Shown: one piece after another, positions 41,101-49,293 of the stretch
Layout: each line of letters begins with the position of its first letter
Numbering within the stretch: position 1 is the first letter of the stretch
Assembly: GCA_964454305.1 (NCBI GenBank)
Contig: CAYVXX010000001.1
Coordinates: forward strand, 74,883 to 138,882
Reading direction: 5' to 3'
Origin: JAUSPI01 sp964454305
Lineage (GTDB): Bacteria; Desulfobacterota; Syntrophia; Syntrophales; JADFWA01
Length of the DNA stretch: 64,000 nt
Notes under the pieces: model-generated
What the model saw: the letters and a program-made list of their open reading frames with translations, nothing else
The model's database searches: none
Told to the model about the DNA's origin: nothing
Translations under genes and position numbers: made by a program

Positions 41101-42336
41101 ATCACTGTAAAGAGGAAACTTCTCACAGAGAGATCTGACTTCTTCCCTCACTTCCACCAACCGTTTCTCGTCATTAATGTTCTTGAGAGTGTCGGAAATT
41201 AAGCGGGCTATGATTTTCATTTCCCCTTCTTTCATTCCTCTTGTCGTCACGGCAGGTGTCCCGATCCTGATTCCGCTGGCAATCTGCGGTCCTTTTGTAT
41301 CAAAGGGGATGGTGTTTTTGTTGACTGTTATGCCGGCCCTGTCAAGAGTTTCATCGGCATCCTTTCCGGTAATCCCTTTATCTGTAAGATCAATGAGAAA
41401 GAGATGATTGTCTGTTCCTCCGGAAACGAGGCGAAATCCAAGAGAAATCAACTCGTCCGCCATGGCCTTCGCATTCTTTACAATCTGTCCCTGATACTCT
41501 TTAAACTCATCAGTCAACGCCTCTTTTAATGCCACCGCTTTGGCGGCAATGACGTGCATAAGGGGGCCTCCCTGGCTTCCGGGAAATACACGGCTGTTCA
41601 TCACTTTAGCATAATCCTCCATGCACATAATAAGTCCTCCCCGTGGACCCCGTAGTGTCTTGTGGGTGGTTGTCGTCACAAACTCACAGAGGGGAATCGG
41701 CGTCGGATGAAAGCCCGTAGCCACAAGACCCGCAATGTGGGCGATATCCGCCATGACGACTGCTCCCACCTTGTCCGCTATTTCTCTGAAGGATTTAAAG
41801 TCTATCGTCCTTGGATAGGCACTCGCCCCTACCACGATTATCTTAGGCTTGTGCTTCTTTGCCTGATCCTCAACTTCACTGAAATCTATCGTCTCCGTCT
41901 CTTTGTCCACACCGTAGGAAACAACATTGTAAAGTCTTCCGGAAAAGTTGACCGGACTCCCATGTGAGAGATGCCCACCATGAGAGAGATTCATTCCTAA
42001 AATGGTGTCTCCCGGTTGGAGCACCGAAAAATAGACGGCCATATTTGCCTGTGTTCCAGAGTGCGGCTGAACGTTAACATGATCAGCACCAAAAAGCTGT
42101 TTTGCCCGCTCTATCGCAAGGGACTCTACGATATCGACGAATTCGCAACCCCCGTAATATCTCTTTCCCGGGTAACCCTCCGCATATTTGTTAGTCATGA
42201 CGCAACCCTGGGCCTCAAGTACAGCCTCACTGGCAAAGTTCTCTGACGCAATCAACTCCAGCTTTCCCGCCTGCCGTTTCGTTTCATTTAATATCGCCTT
42301 GAAAACCTCCGGGTCAGTCTTCTCTAAAATAGACAT
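41092..42336 (-). CDS. glyA: Serine hydroxymethyltransferase
   Basis: PLP enzyme that swaps serine and glycine and charges tetrahydrofolate. 414 aa; ELIASENFASEAVLEAQG at the start, the PLP lysine in VTTTTHKTLRGPRGG, SGTQANMAV and the C-terminal IRIGTPAVTTRGM are all present. I chose ATG 42336 (MSILEKTD); an upstream ATG at 42357 is possible. The last codon and stop fall in a heptamer array. Confidence 0.96.
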   Translation of the reverse strand: MSILEKTDPEVFKAILNETKRQAGKLELIASENFASEAVLEAQGCVMTNKYAEGYPGKRYYGGCEFVDIVESLAIERAKQLFGADHVNVQPHSGTQANMAVYFSVLQPGDTILGMNLSHGGHLSHGSPVNFSGRLYNVVSYGVDKETETIDFSEVEDQAKKHKPKIIVVGASAYPRTIDFKSFREIADKVGAVVMADIAHIAGLVATGFHPTPIPLCEFVTTTTHKTLRGPRGGLIMCMEDYAKVMNSRVFPGSQGGPLMHVIAAKAVALKEALTDEFKEYQGQIVKNAKAMADELISLGFRLVSGGTDNHLFLIDLTDKGITGKDADETLDRAGITVNKNTIPFDTKGPQIASGIRIGTPAVTTRGMKEGEMKIIARLISDTLKNINDEKRLVEVREEVRSLCEKFPLYSDRI

Positions 42337-42472
42337 TGTTAATATTTTTCCTCCCATGATAAATTTATTGTTAATACTATAAACAATTAATAATATCTTA
42401 TATTTTAGATTTTCTCAAGTTCTCTGCTCGGTGAACACGCTCTCCACATTCCGCTTCGAAGAGATGTAATAC

Positions 42473-42943
42473 TTAAGTTATCTGTAATTGTTTCTCTATA
42501 TCGGTGATTTTGTTGAGCCGCCTACTATGCCGTTCCCCTTCGAATTCAGTTTCCAGCCATGTTGTGATAATGACTTTCGCTGTCTTAATATCCGTTCTCC
42601 TCCCGGCGAGGACAAGGACATTTGTGTCGTTATGTTTCCTGCTCATGCGTGCCGTCTCACTATCAAGACACAGTACTGCCCGGACACCTGAAAATTTATT
42701 TGCCACTATCGTCATCCCGACACCTGAACCACATACCAATATCCCTCGTACGAATTCTCCCGAAGAGACCTTTTCAGCAACCTTCGCACCGAAGTCAGGA
42801 TAGTCCACCGATTCATCACTGTGTGTACCCACATCCAGCACCTCCAGACCCATTTCACTAAGAAATTCCCTCACATCCTCTTTGAGGAAAAACCCGGCAT
42901 GGTCGGAACCTATAATAATCCTGAGAATATTGCTGATCTTCAT
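42473..42943 (-). CDS. rpiB: Ribose-5-phosphate isomerase B
   Basis: 156 aa, RpiB/LacAB fold. IIIGSDHAGFFLKEDV, DVGTHSDESVDYPDFG, and the active-site block GILVCGSGVGMTIVANK with its Cys are present, with RKHNDTNVLVLAGRR after. Interconverts ribose- and ribulose-5-phosphate. rpiB-glyA is a frequent pair. Confidence 0.95.
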   Translation of the reverse strand: MKISNILRIIIGSDHAGFFLKEDVREFLSEMGLEVLDVGTHSDESVDYPDFGAKVAEKVSSGEFVRGILVCGSGVGMTIVANKFSGVRAVLCLDSETARMSRKHNDTNVLVLAGRRTDIKTAKVIITTWLETEFEGERHSRRLNKITDIEKQLQIT

Positions 42944-42989
42944 CGGTTTTCCGATACGTCACTCCTCATTTTTTAAATACCAATAAAAA

Positions 42990-43934
42990 CTATCGCCCGT
43001 TGAAAAAATGCGCGGTTTTTTCAAGGGAGGCGGTATCTTCAACATTTAACAATTTGATACTTCTATCTATTCTCCTTACGAGGCCGGAGAGTATTCGCTT
43101 CGGACCAATCTCAACTATGGTGTCAATCCCCATTTCTGCCATTTTTTCTATCGTCTCCTGCCATCTGACAGGAGAGCTGATCTGTTTTATCAAAAGCTCT
43201 CTGGTAGTATCCTTTGAATGGAACATCTCAGGGTTGAAATTGGGAATAACGGGAATTTCACAATCTCTCAATTCGACCTGGCGCAGATTTGTTTCAAACA
43301 TATCAGCCGCCTTATCCAACAGACTGCAATGACAGGGAACACTGACAGACAGTTTGATTACTCTCTTTGCCCCCTCCATCTTTGCCCTGGTCATTGCTTT
43401 CTCAACGGCAGTCGAGTGACCGGAGATCACAATCTGTTGATCAGTGTTGAAAATCGCCGCAGAAACCAGACCATCATCTCCACTGATATCATGACATATC
43501 GTTTCCACCTGTCCTTTACTCAGACCTATGATCGCGGCCATGCAACCGGCACCTGTCGATACTGCCTCCTTATGATATTTTCCCCTCGCATAAACAAGCT
43601 CCAGGACATCGGCAAGATCAATAGCTTCTGCAGCATAGAGGGCACCATATTCCCCGAGACTGAGACCTGCCATCGCGATTGGTTTAACCCCAACCTCTTC
43701 TTTGAATACTTTGTATGCTGCAATATTTACCGCCAGAATAGTGATTTGCGTATTTGTCGTCAGATCGAGTTCTTCCTGGGGACCATCAAAGCAGAGTGAG
43801 GCAATATCAAAACCGAGGATTTCGTGGGCTTCGGCAAAAAAATCTTTTACCGTCTGAAAATTACTGTGTAAATCGCGACCCATCCCGACATATTGTGCTC
43901 CCTGCCCGGAGAAGACAAGACCTACTTTATGCAT
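42990..43934 (-). CDS. fabD: Malonyl-CoA:ACP transacylase
   Basis: 314 aa. FSGQGAQYVGMG at the N-terminus, the catalytic Ser in AGLSLGEYGALYAA near residue 88-101, and the active-site His in SVPCHCSLL are present. Loads malonyl groups on ACP for fatty-acid synthesis. The GxSxGE box reads GLSLGE, a small departure from GHSLGE. The gene follows rpmF directly with no plsX or fabH between. Confidence 0.94.
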   Translation of the reverse strand: MHKVGLVFSGQGAQYVGMGRDLHSNFQTVKDFFAEAHEILGFDIASLCFDGPQEELDLTTNTQITILAVNIAAYKVFKEEVGVKPIAMAGLSLGEYGALYAAEAIDLADVLELVYARGKYHKEAVSTGAGCMAAIIGLSKGQVETICHDISGDDGLVSAAIFNTDQQIVISGHSTAVEKAMTRAKMEGAKRVIKLSVSVPCHCSLLDKAADMFETNLRQVELRDCEIPVIPNFNPEMFHSKDTTRELLIKQISSPVRWQETIEKMAEMGIDTIVEIGPKRILSGLVRRIDRSIKLLNVEDTASLEKTAHFFNGR

Positions 43935-43963
43935 GATTTCCTCTCAAGTTTTACTACTGTCTC

Positions 43964-44149
43964 TCAAGAAATCTTTTCGATGGGGACAACTTCCCGTCCC
44001 TTATAGGTACCACAGTGGGAACAGGCACGATGTGGCAACTTCGGCTCATTGCACTGGGGGCACAGAGAAGTTGCTGGTTGTGTGAGAAAATCATGAGATC
44101 TTCTCTTGTTTCTTCTTGTTTTTGAGTGTCTTTTGACTGGATTTGGCAT
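43964..44149 (-). CDS. rpmF: 50S ribosomal protein L32
   Basis: 61 aa starting MPNPVKRHSKTRRNKRRSH. Zinc-binding Cys pairs CPQCNEPK and CSHCGTYKG make this a C+ form. I chose ATG 44149 with GAGGA upstream; a longer frame at 44188 adds a non-conserved tail. Follows yceD as usual, after an inverted-repeat element. Confidence 0.95.
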   Translation of the reverse strand: MPNPVKRHSKTRRNKRRSHDFLTQPATSLCPQCNEPKLPHRACSHCGTYKGREVVPIEKIS

Positions 44150-44182
44150 GAAATATCCTCTTTTAAAATTAGTTTGATACAC

Positions 44183-44355
44183 TCGCAAAAGTCAGTTTTC
44201 TTCGCTCAGAACCACTTTGGGGATGCTGTTATTGCCCGGCTAAAAATCTAAAACTCGTGCTTATGCACTCAAACAGTTAGATTTTCTTAACGCCGGTCAC
44301 TACCACCATCTTTTCCCCAAAATGCTTGAATTCGCTCTGAAAAGACTTTTTGCGA
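44183..44355. mobile_element. MITE-like inverted-repeat element between yceD and rpmF
   Basis: TCGCAAAAGTC at 44183-44193 and GACTTTTTGCGA at 44344-44355 are inverted ends (one base longer on the right). An inner pair AAAATCTAA (44243-44251) and TTAGATTTT (44277-44285) makes a second stem. About 170 bases, no coding frame. It interrupts the usual tight yceD-rpmF spacing. Confidence 0.55.
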
Positions 44356-44387
44356 ACTTGTCAAGTTTATCATTAATTGTAAATTTG

Positions 44388-44936
44388 TTATTTCTCTTTT
44401 AAAACCTTAACATTCTTTAAAACGGCAAGCCTGAAATCAACCGCATTCACCTGACATTGACAGGTTTCTTCATTAAGATTCACTCCACAATGCTGACAGA
44501 GCCCCTTGCACAAATCACTGCAAAGCGGTTTAATTGGGATCTGAAGCAATATTTGCTCAAAAATAACCGGGCCCAATTCAATAACGTCATTTTTGTAATA
44601 GCCGGATAAGAGGTCTTCGCTGGTCAATTCTACTTCTTCTTCAAACTGTTCTTCAAACTGTTCCTCAGCAGGGGAGAGAATATATTGAAACTCGGCTTTT
44701 ATCGGGAAGGTAAACCCTTCCAGACATCTACAGCACTCCAGATCGACCACCGTTTTTGCTTTAACCTCAAGGGACACAGTTTTACCGACTTTTTTTACTG
44801 AAAGGCAAACATCGACCCTATGAAGGGGGAAAACAGGTCTCTCCTCCTCTGGCAATACTTGACGGAACCAATCCCCATCTTTGAAAAACTCAAGATCAAG
44901 CCCCTCTTCCGGTATATTTCCTACCTTGATCTTCAA
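44388..44936 (-). CDS. yceD: DUF177 protein (YceD-like, 23S rRNA accumulation)
   Basis: 182 aa. The DUF177 core has VDLECCRCLEGFTFPIKAEFQYIL and, near the end, IPIKPLCSDLCKGLCQHCGVNLNEETCQC, a Cys-rich part which is common in non-enteric members and may bind zinc. Linked to large-ribosomal-subunit assembly in E. coli and plants. Its position before rpmF is conserved across bacteria. Confidence 0.9.
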   Translation of the reverse strand: MKIKVGNIPEEGLDLEFFKDGDWFRQVLPEEERPVFPLHRVDVCLSVKKVGKTVSLEVKAKTVVDLECCRCLEGFTFPIKAEFQYILSPAEEQFEEQFEEEVELTSEDLLSGYYKNDVIELGPVIFEQILLQIPIKPLCSDLCKGLCQHCGVNLNEETCQCQVNAVDFRLAVLKNVKVLKEK

Positions 44937-45061
44937 AATTTACCCTCTCTTTTTAGAGAAGAAGTCCTTATATCAAGAAAGGTACATAATAGCTAATTAA
45001 AAATCACTATTGTTGTCAAGAAAAATCTCCTCATAAAATTCCTCACCTTATAAAAACCAAC

Positions 45062-45091
45062 TTGACAAAAGTCAGACATAAGTCATATTAA
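45062..45091 (+). promoter_or_regulatory. Candidate promoter of gltX
   Basis: TTGACA at 45062-45067, 18 bases, TATTAA at 45086-45091, about 32 bases before the gltX ATG. Divergent from yceD. Confidence 0.5.
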
Positions 45092-45123
45092 GGGTCAGTT
45101 ATAAAATAAATGGTGTATGGAAA

Positions 45124-46539
45124 ATGCCTAAAAAAGAAGCTAAAGGCGTAAGAACAAGATTTGCCCCGTCTCCCACCGGGGTTTTACACATCGGGGGTGC
45201 GAGAACAGCCTTATTCAACTGGCTTTATGCCAGGCATAACGGTGGAAAATTCATCCTCAGAATAGAGGATACCGATCAACTCCGCTCGACAGAGGAATCT
45301 ACTAAGGCCATTTTAGACGCCATGAGGTGGCTCGGCCTTGACTGGGATGAAGGCCCCTTCTTCCAGACTGAAAGGGTCGAGATCTACAGGGAGATGGTAC
45401 AAAAACTCTTAAATGAGGGGAAGGCATATTACTGTACATGTACCGCGGAAGAGTTGGGAGAAAAGAGGAAAAAGGCGCTTTCAAATGGGGAAAAACCGAA
45501 ATATGACGGCAAATGCCGGGACAAAAATCTTGGCAAGACTGCAAATTCAGTAGTCAGATTCAGATGTCCGCAAGTTGGTATTACGATTGTTAGTGACCTC
45601 ATTAAGGGCGGCATCCGTTTTAATAATGAAGAACTGGACGATCTGATCATTGAACGGAGTGATGGATACCCCACGTATAACTTTGCCGTTGTTGTTGACG
45701 ATGCACAAATGGGGATTACCCATGTTATACGTGGTGATGACCATCTCAATAATACACCGAGACAGATTCTTCTCTATGAAGCCCTGGGGTGCAGGCTGCC
45801 CGAATTTGCACATGCGCCGATGATCCTGGGAGCCGACAAGGCACGGTTAAGCAAGCGCCATGGCGCAACATCGGTCATGGAATACAAGGAGATGGGGTAT
45901 CTCCCGGAAGCCCTTGTCAATTATCTGGTAAGACTCGGCTGGTCTCATGGGGATCAGGAAATATTTTCCCTCGATGAGCTGGTTGATTTATTTACTCTCA
46001 CTGTGGTCGGCAAATCTGCTGCGGTCTTTAATCCGGAAAAACTCCTCTGGCTTAACCAGCATTATATAAAGGAATATACCACCGAGAGACTTACTCGGGA
46101 ATTAACTCCTTTTCTGGAAAAATCAGGCCTGGACACGTCAGACAAAAACTTGGTGAAGAAAGTCGTCCTTGATCTGAAAACCAGATCAAAGACCCTTGTC
46201 GAGATGGCAGATTCAGGAACATTCTACTTCGAGGACGAAATAGACTACGAAAAGGCGGCCGCAGATAAATTTCTGAAGGTTGAGTTTGCAGAACACATGG
46301 AGGCCGTCATAGAAAACCTCCACCTCCTGCAGGATTACACAGAAGAAGGGATTGAAAATTTGCTCAGGGAAATCGCAAAGGAAAGGGATACAAAGCTGAA
46401 ATTCATTGCCCAACCGATAAGAGTTGCCCTCACAGGTAAAACCGTGAGCCCTCCCATTGATCAGGTTATGATAACCCTGGGGAAAGAAAAGGTTACTCAA
46501 AGAATAAGAAAAGCGTTGGACTTCATAAAAAATCATTGA
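45124..46539 (+). CDS. gltX: Glutamyl-tRNA synthetase
   Basis: 471 aa class Ib synthetase. FAPSPTGVLHIGGARTALFNW has the HIGH-type motif, and KARLSKRHGATSV the KMSKS-type motif. In bacteria without GlnRS this enzyme also charges tRNA-Gln with Glu for GatCAB; no glnS is in the window, so its discrimination is unknown. Adjacent tRNA-Gln-like and tRNA-Glu genes follow after the GGDEF gene. Confidence 0.95.
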   Translation: MPKKEAKGVRTRFAPSPTGVLHIGGARTALFNWLYARHNGGKFILRIEDTDQLRSTEESTKAILDAMRWLGLDWDEGPFFQTERVEIYREMVQKLLNEGKAYYCTCTAEELGEKRKKALSNGEKPKYDGKCRDKNLGKTANSVVRFRCPQVGITIVSDLIKGGIRFNNEELDDLIIERSDGYPTYNFAVVVDDAQMGITHVIRGDDHLNNTPRQILLYEALGCRLPEFAHAPMILGADKARLSKRHGATSVMEYKEMGYLPEALVNYLVRLGWSHGDQEIFSLDELVDLFTLTVVGKSAAVFNPEKLLWLNQHYIKEYTTERLTRELTPFLEKSGLDTSDKNLVKKVVLDLKTRSKTLVEMADSGTFYFEDEIDYEKAAADKFLKVEFAEHMEAVIENLHLLQDYTEEGIENLLREIAKERDTKLKFIAQPIRVALTGKTVSPPIDQVMITLGKEKVTQRIRKALDFIKNH

Positions 46540-46605
46540 AGTTTCCTGCGACAAAGTAAACACTATCTGCGAATTAGCAGAATATGACATTCAAGGTATA
46601 ATGTT

Positions 46606-47529
46606 ATGATACTTTTTGTCCCGTTAGATAAAGAAAGTGGAAGAAGAACTTTTTGGATATTTTTTGCATTGTGTTCCATTCTTCCCTTACTAATCATGAT
46701 CTTTTTCATTTTTTATTATATTCTGCCTGTCCTCGAACCTGGCCAGACTGACAACTTAACGAACACATTTATATATGCTCTTTCTTCCATGTCTATTTTC
46801 CCCTTCCTCTGTTTCCTCCTGATGTCTCGCTGGATGAGATCACTGGAAGCCTTGACAAAAGAAGTTAAGGAAAAATCAATTCAGATAACAGGAGAAAAGA
46901 AGAAATTTAAAGAAGAAAACGAACTCATAACTCTCAAACATCTTTTCAATGAACTGTACGGTGAACTTCAAGGTAAAATAAGTCAACTAAGTGAATATTC
47001 AGATAATCTAATTGATTCCAGCCTTGAACTTTCAGCACTTGCTATAATAGATGACTTAACTACTTTATATAATCGCCGCCATTTTGATTTACGGTTGGCT
47101 GAGGAAACAAACAGGGCAAAGAGGTACCATCTTGAACTTTCACTCATCATGCTCGATATCGACGATTTTAAAGAATATAACGACTCACTTGGTCACCAGA
47201 CTGGCGACAATTTATTAAGGAAATTAGGACTGTTGATTCGAAAATCCTTGCGTAAATCGGATATTGCTTTTCGTTACGGCGGTGATGAATTTGCCATCAT
47301 TTTGCCGGAATGTGGTATGAAGGAAGCAGAGGTTGTAAGTAATAAATTAGCTAATATCATTTCAGATTACCAGTTTGATGATCTGAAAAAAACAAATTTC
47401 AGCAAGGTAACGATTAGCTGTGGTGTGGCTTGTTATGCGCAGAGTTCAAATTTGGAGGAATTTGTCAGAAAGGCCGACAGCTTATTATTGAAAGCAAAGG
47501 GGGCAGGTAAAGGACGTGTTATGTGTTAA
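46606..47529 (+). CDS. Membrane-bound GGDEF diguanylate cyclase
   Basis: 307 aa. Two membrane segments (about residues 17-43 and 51-70), a coiled-coil-like linker (KEVKEKSIQITGEKKKFKEENEL, region), then a GGDEF domain from about residue 145. The motif reads RYGGDEFAIILPE, so it should be active, and the metal-binding IMLDIDDFKEYND is intact. There is no clear RxxD inhibitory site five residues before GGDEF (SDIAFRYGGDEF). It makes c-di-GMP at the inner membrane; the input signal is unknown. Confidence 0.9.
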   Translation: MILFVPLDKESGRRTFWIFFALCSILPLLIMIFFIFYYILPVLEPGQTDNLTNTFIYALSSMSIFPFLCFLLMSRWMRSLEALTKEVKEKSIQITGEKKKFKEENELITLKHLFNELYGELQGKISQLSEYSDNLIDSSLELSALAIIDDLTTLYNRRHFDLRLAEETNRAKRYHLELSLIMLDIDDFKEYNDSLGHQTGDNLLRKLGLLIRKSLRKSDIAFRYGGDEFAIILPECGMKEAEVVSNKLANIISDYQFDDLKKTNFSKVTISCGVACYAQSSNLEEFVRKADSLLLKAKGAGKGRVMC

Positions 47530-47669
47530 ACAGAAAATAATACTTGAGCTCATAATCAATAAAATATGATCCCGGCTCTTAGACTAAAGCGTAAGAAATT
47601 AAATCTTGACATCTCAAGATTATTTGTCTATGCGGTATCACTCAAAAGCACCTTCAAAAGCACCTTTAT

Positions 47670-47743
47670 TGGGGGATCGTCTATCGGTATGACTCGGGTC
47701 TCTCGAATCTGCTACTCGGGTTCGAATCTCGGTACCCCAGCCA
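47670..47743 (+). tRNA. tRNA-Gln-like gene with anticodon CUC
   Basis: 74 bases with CCA encoded. Acceptor TGGGGGA with TACCCCA (U1-A72 pair, one G-A mismatch at pair 6), D-stem GTC/GAC, anticodon stem CGGGT/ATCTG with two G-U pairs, T-stem TCGGG/CTCGG around TTCGAAT, discriminator G. This body is that of tRNA-Gln. The anticodon loop is CTCTCGA, giving CUC (Glu) where CTCTGGA would give CUG. Either a Glu-decoding oddity or a decaying gene. One base separates it from the next tRNA. Confidence 0.75.
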
Positions 47744-47744
47744 T

Positions 47745-47819
47745 GGTCCCATCGTCTAGGGGTTAGGACGCTGGCCTCTCACGCCGGAAACAGGGGTTCA
47801 ATTCCCCTTGGGACTACCA
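47745..47819 (+). tRNA. tRNA-Glu (CUC)
   Basis: 75 bases including CCA. Acceptor GGTCCCA with TGGGACT (a G-U first pair), anticodon stem CTGGC/GCCGG around CTCTCAC with CTC as anticodon, T-stem AGGGG/CCCCT around TTCAATT. It reads GAG. A terminator follows directly. Confidence 0.92.
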
Positions 47820-47820
47820 G

Positions 47821-47862
47821 AAAAAAAAGGGTTAGCCGTTATGACGGTTATCCCTTTTTTTG
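47821..47862 (+). terminator. Terminator after the tRNA pair
   Basis: A-run, GGGTTAGCCG, short loop, CGGTTATCCC, then seven T. The stem has one mismatch and a G-U pair. Confidence 0.8.
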
Positions 47863-47898
47863 TGTGACTACAATGTGATCATGCGATGACCAAGCTGT

Positions 47899-48059
47899 GA
47901 AGCTCCCAAACCACAGGGCGGGGCTTCCCGGTAAGGCAATCGAAGATTCATAAGCGAATAATCGGAGATAGTGAGCTGTTGCGAACAATATGTTTGTTTT
48001 ATATTGCGCCCCTTACCCCTCCTACAAAAGGCGGGGCTTGCGGGTGCGCTCCCGGTCAA
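47899..48059 (-). mobile_element. MITE-like element, copy I (161 bp)
   Basis: On the minus strand it begins TTGACCGGGAGCGCACCC, followed by GCAAGCCCCGCC and GCGCAATATAAAACA, and ends in a hairpin built from GAAGC..CCC and GGGGCTTC (47899-47927). Copy II at 58595-58701 has the same ends with the middle shortened. No transposase is present. Its left end supplies the stop codon of the hydrolase gene at 48056. GC-rich hairpin ends without a transposase recall IS200/IS605-mobilised elements; that is inference. Confidence 0.65.
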
Positions 48060-49276
48060 AAAAGCTCATCCAGCCAGTCCAGGTAGACTGCATTTGCAAA
48101 AGACAGATTGCCTACCTGGCAGTGGGAATCGGCTCCTTCTTCCTGAGTGAAAAGACGGGATGCAACCGGGCCGGAAACCCCATCACAGAAGACTTTGAAC
48201 TGTCTTTGCGGTTCTACCCCCTCGCCGATCCCGGCCATCGCGAAACATGGACATGAAATATCTTTCAGAGCTTCTCCAACACTGAATTGACGCATATATT
48301 GGAACGTCTTCTTAAATGATGGCTGGCCGAAGCGGCCCATCAGGTTCCCGGCAAGCTCCTTCATCTGGATTGGCATCACCTCCTCAGGAATTTCCGGTAA
48401 ATCCTGAGGTCTAAAGTCTTCATCGTCTGGCATCTCTGCCGGATCAAGGCCAACGAAACCAATCATATATTTGTGGAGATCAATTATCGGAGAATTGGCT
48501 ACAAGCGCTTTTATTCGAGGCTCACGGGACACAGCACGAGTTGCGAAGTATCCACCGAAGCTTATGCCCAGCAGCGCTATCCGTTTGGTGTCCACATCGT
48601 TCCTGCCGGTCGCATAGTCGAGCACCGTGCTGACAGGGTTTTCAAAATCCGGCTCAAAAAACGTATCCGGGTGAAACCGTAGGGTATCCATCTGTCCGGG
48701 TCCGGCGAAGAAAATGATGTTGAACCCTCGTTTCAGGGCGGCATAGCCCGTCTGAAGATACTCTTCTTCCGTGGTACCATCAAAACCACTGACGATCATA
48801 AGAGTTTTACGTTTTTTGCCATCTTTTGACGGAGACATAAAGTATAAGGGCAGGGTAATATTTCTAAAGGGAAGGTCTTCCGATTCAAACGTATGATCGG
48901 CAAACTTCATTGCTTCCGCAAAGCACTCTCGGCTTTTAATGCCCAGTTCTCTATGCACGGGGTCCCGGTAATTTGTGTAATATTCAGCGGCACGATAAGA
49001 GTTACATGCTTTTAAATACTGCTCGCGTGCACTGATCCTGTGGCCTTTTACGGCTCTCTCATCGGCATCTGTCTTCTGCATCTGTGCCAGCTTTGCAAAT
49101 TCTTCTACCCAGCTCGACGGAATGCCGTCTCTGATACGTTCTACAATAGCCAGACACTCGCCGACGGATGCTCCGCCGTAAGCAGTCGATCCAAGTTGAC
49201 GAATAAGCTGAAAATCCATCTCGGCATCACTGAAACCTTTTACCCTCGTCTTGCTCCGCTCTGTCTCTGACCCCAT
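48056..49276 (-). CDS. Alpha/beta hydrolase
   Basis: 406 aa. A helical N-terminal part (about 1-130) precedes an alpha/beta-hydrolase domain: LMIVSGFDGTTEEEY (oxyanion region), nucleophile in LLGISFGGYFATRA near residue 241, acid probably in the ISCPCFAMAGIGEG region, and His in EEGADSHCQVGNL near the end. The layout is like FrsA/DUF1100 and dihydroxypseudooxynicotine-hydrolase-type enzymes. The last codon abuts MITE copy I, and the TGA stop comes from its TTGACC. Substrate unknown. Confidence 0.8.
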   Translation of the reverse strand: MGSETERSKTRVKGFSDAEMDFQLIRQLGSTAYGGASVGECLAIVERIRDGIPSSWVEEFAKLAQMQKTDADERAVKGHRISAREQYLKACNSYRAAEYYTNYRDPVHRELGIKSRECFAEAMKFADHTFESEDLPFRNITLPLYFMSPSKDGKKRKTLMIVSGFDGTTEEEYLQTGYAALKRGFNIIFFAGPGQMDTLRFHPDTFFEPDFENPVSTVLDYATGRNDVDTKRIALLGISFGGYFATRAVSREPRIKALVANSPIIDLHKYMIGFVGLDPAEMPDDEDFRPQDLPEIPEEVMPIQMKELAGNLMGRFGQPSFKKTFQYMRQFSVGEALKDISCPCFAMAGIGEGVEPQRQFKVFCDGVSGPVASRLFTQEEGADSHCQVGNLSFANAVYLDWLDELF

Positions 49277-49293
49277 TATTCCAGTTCCTTATT

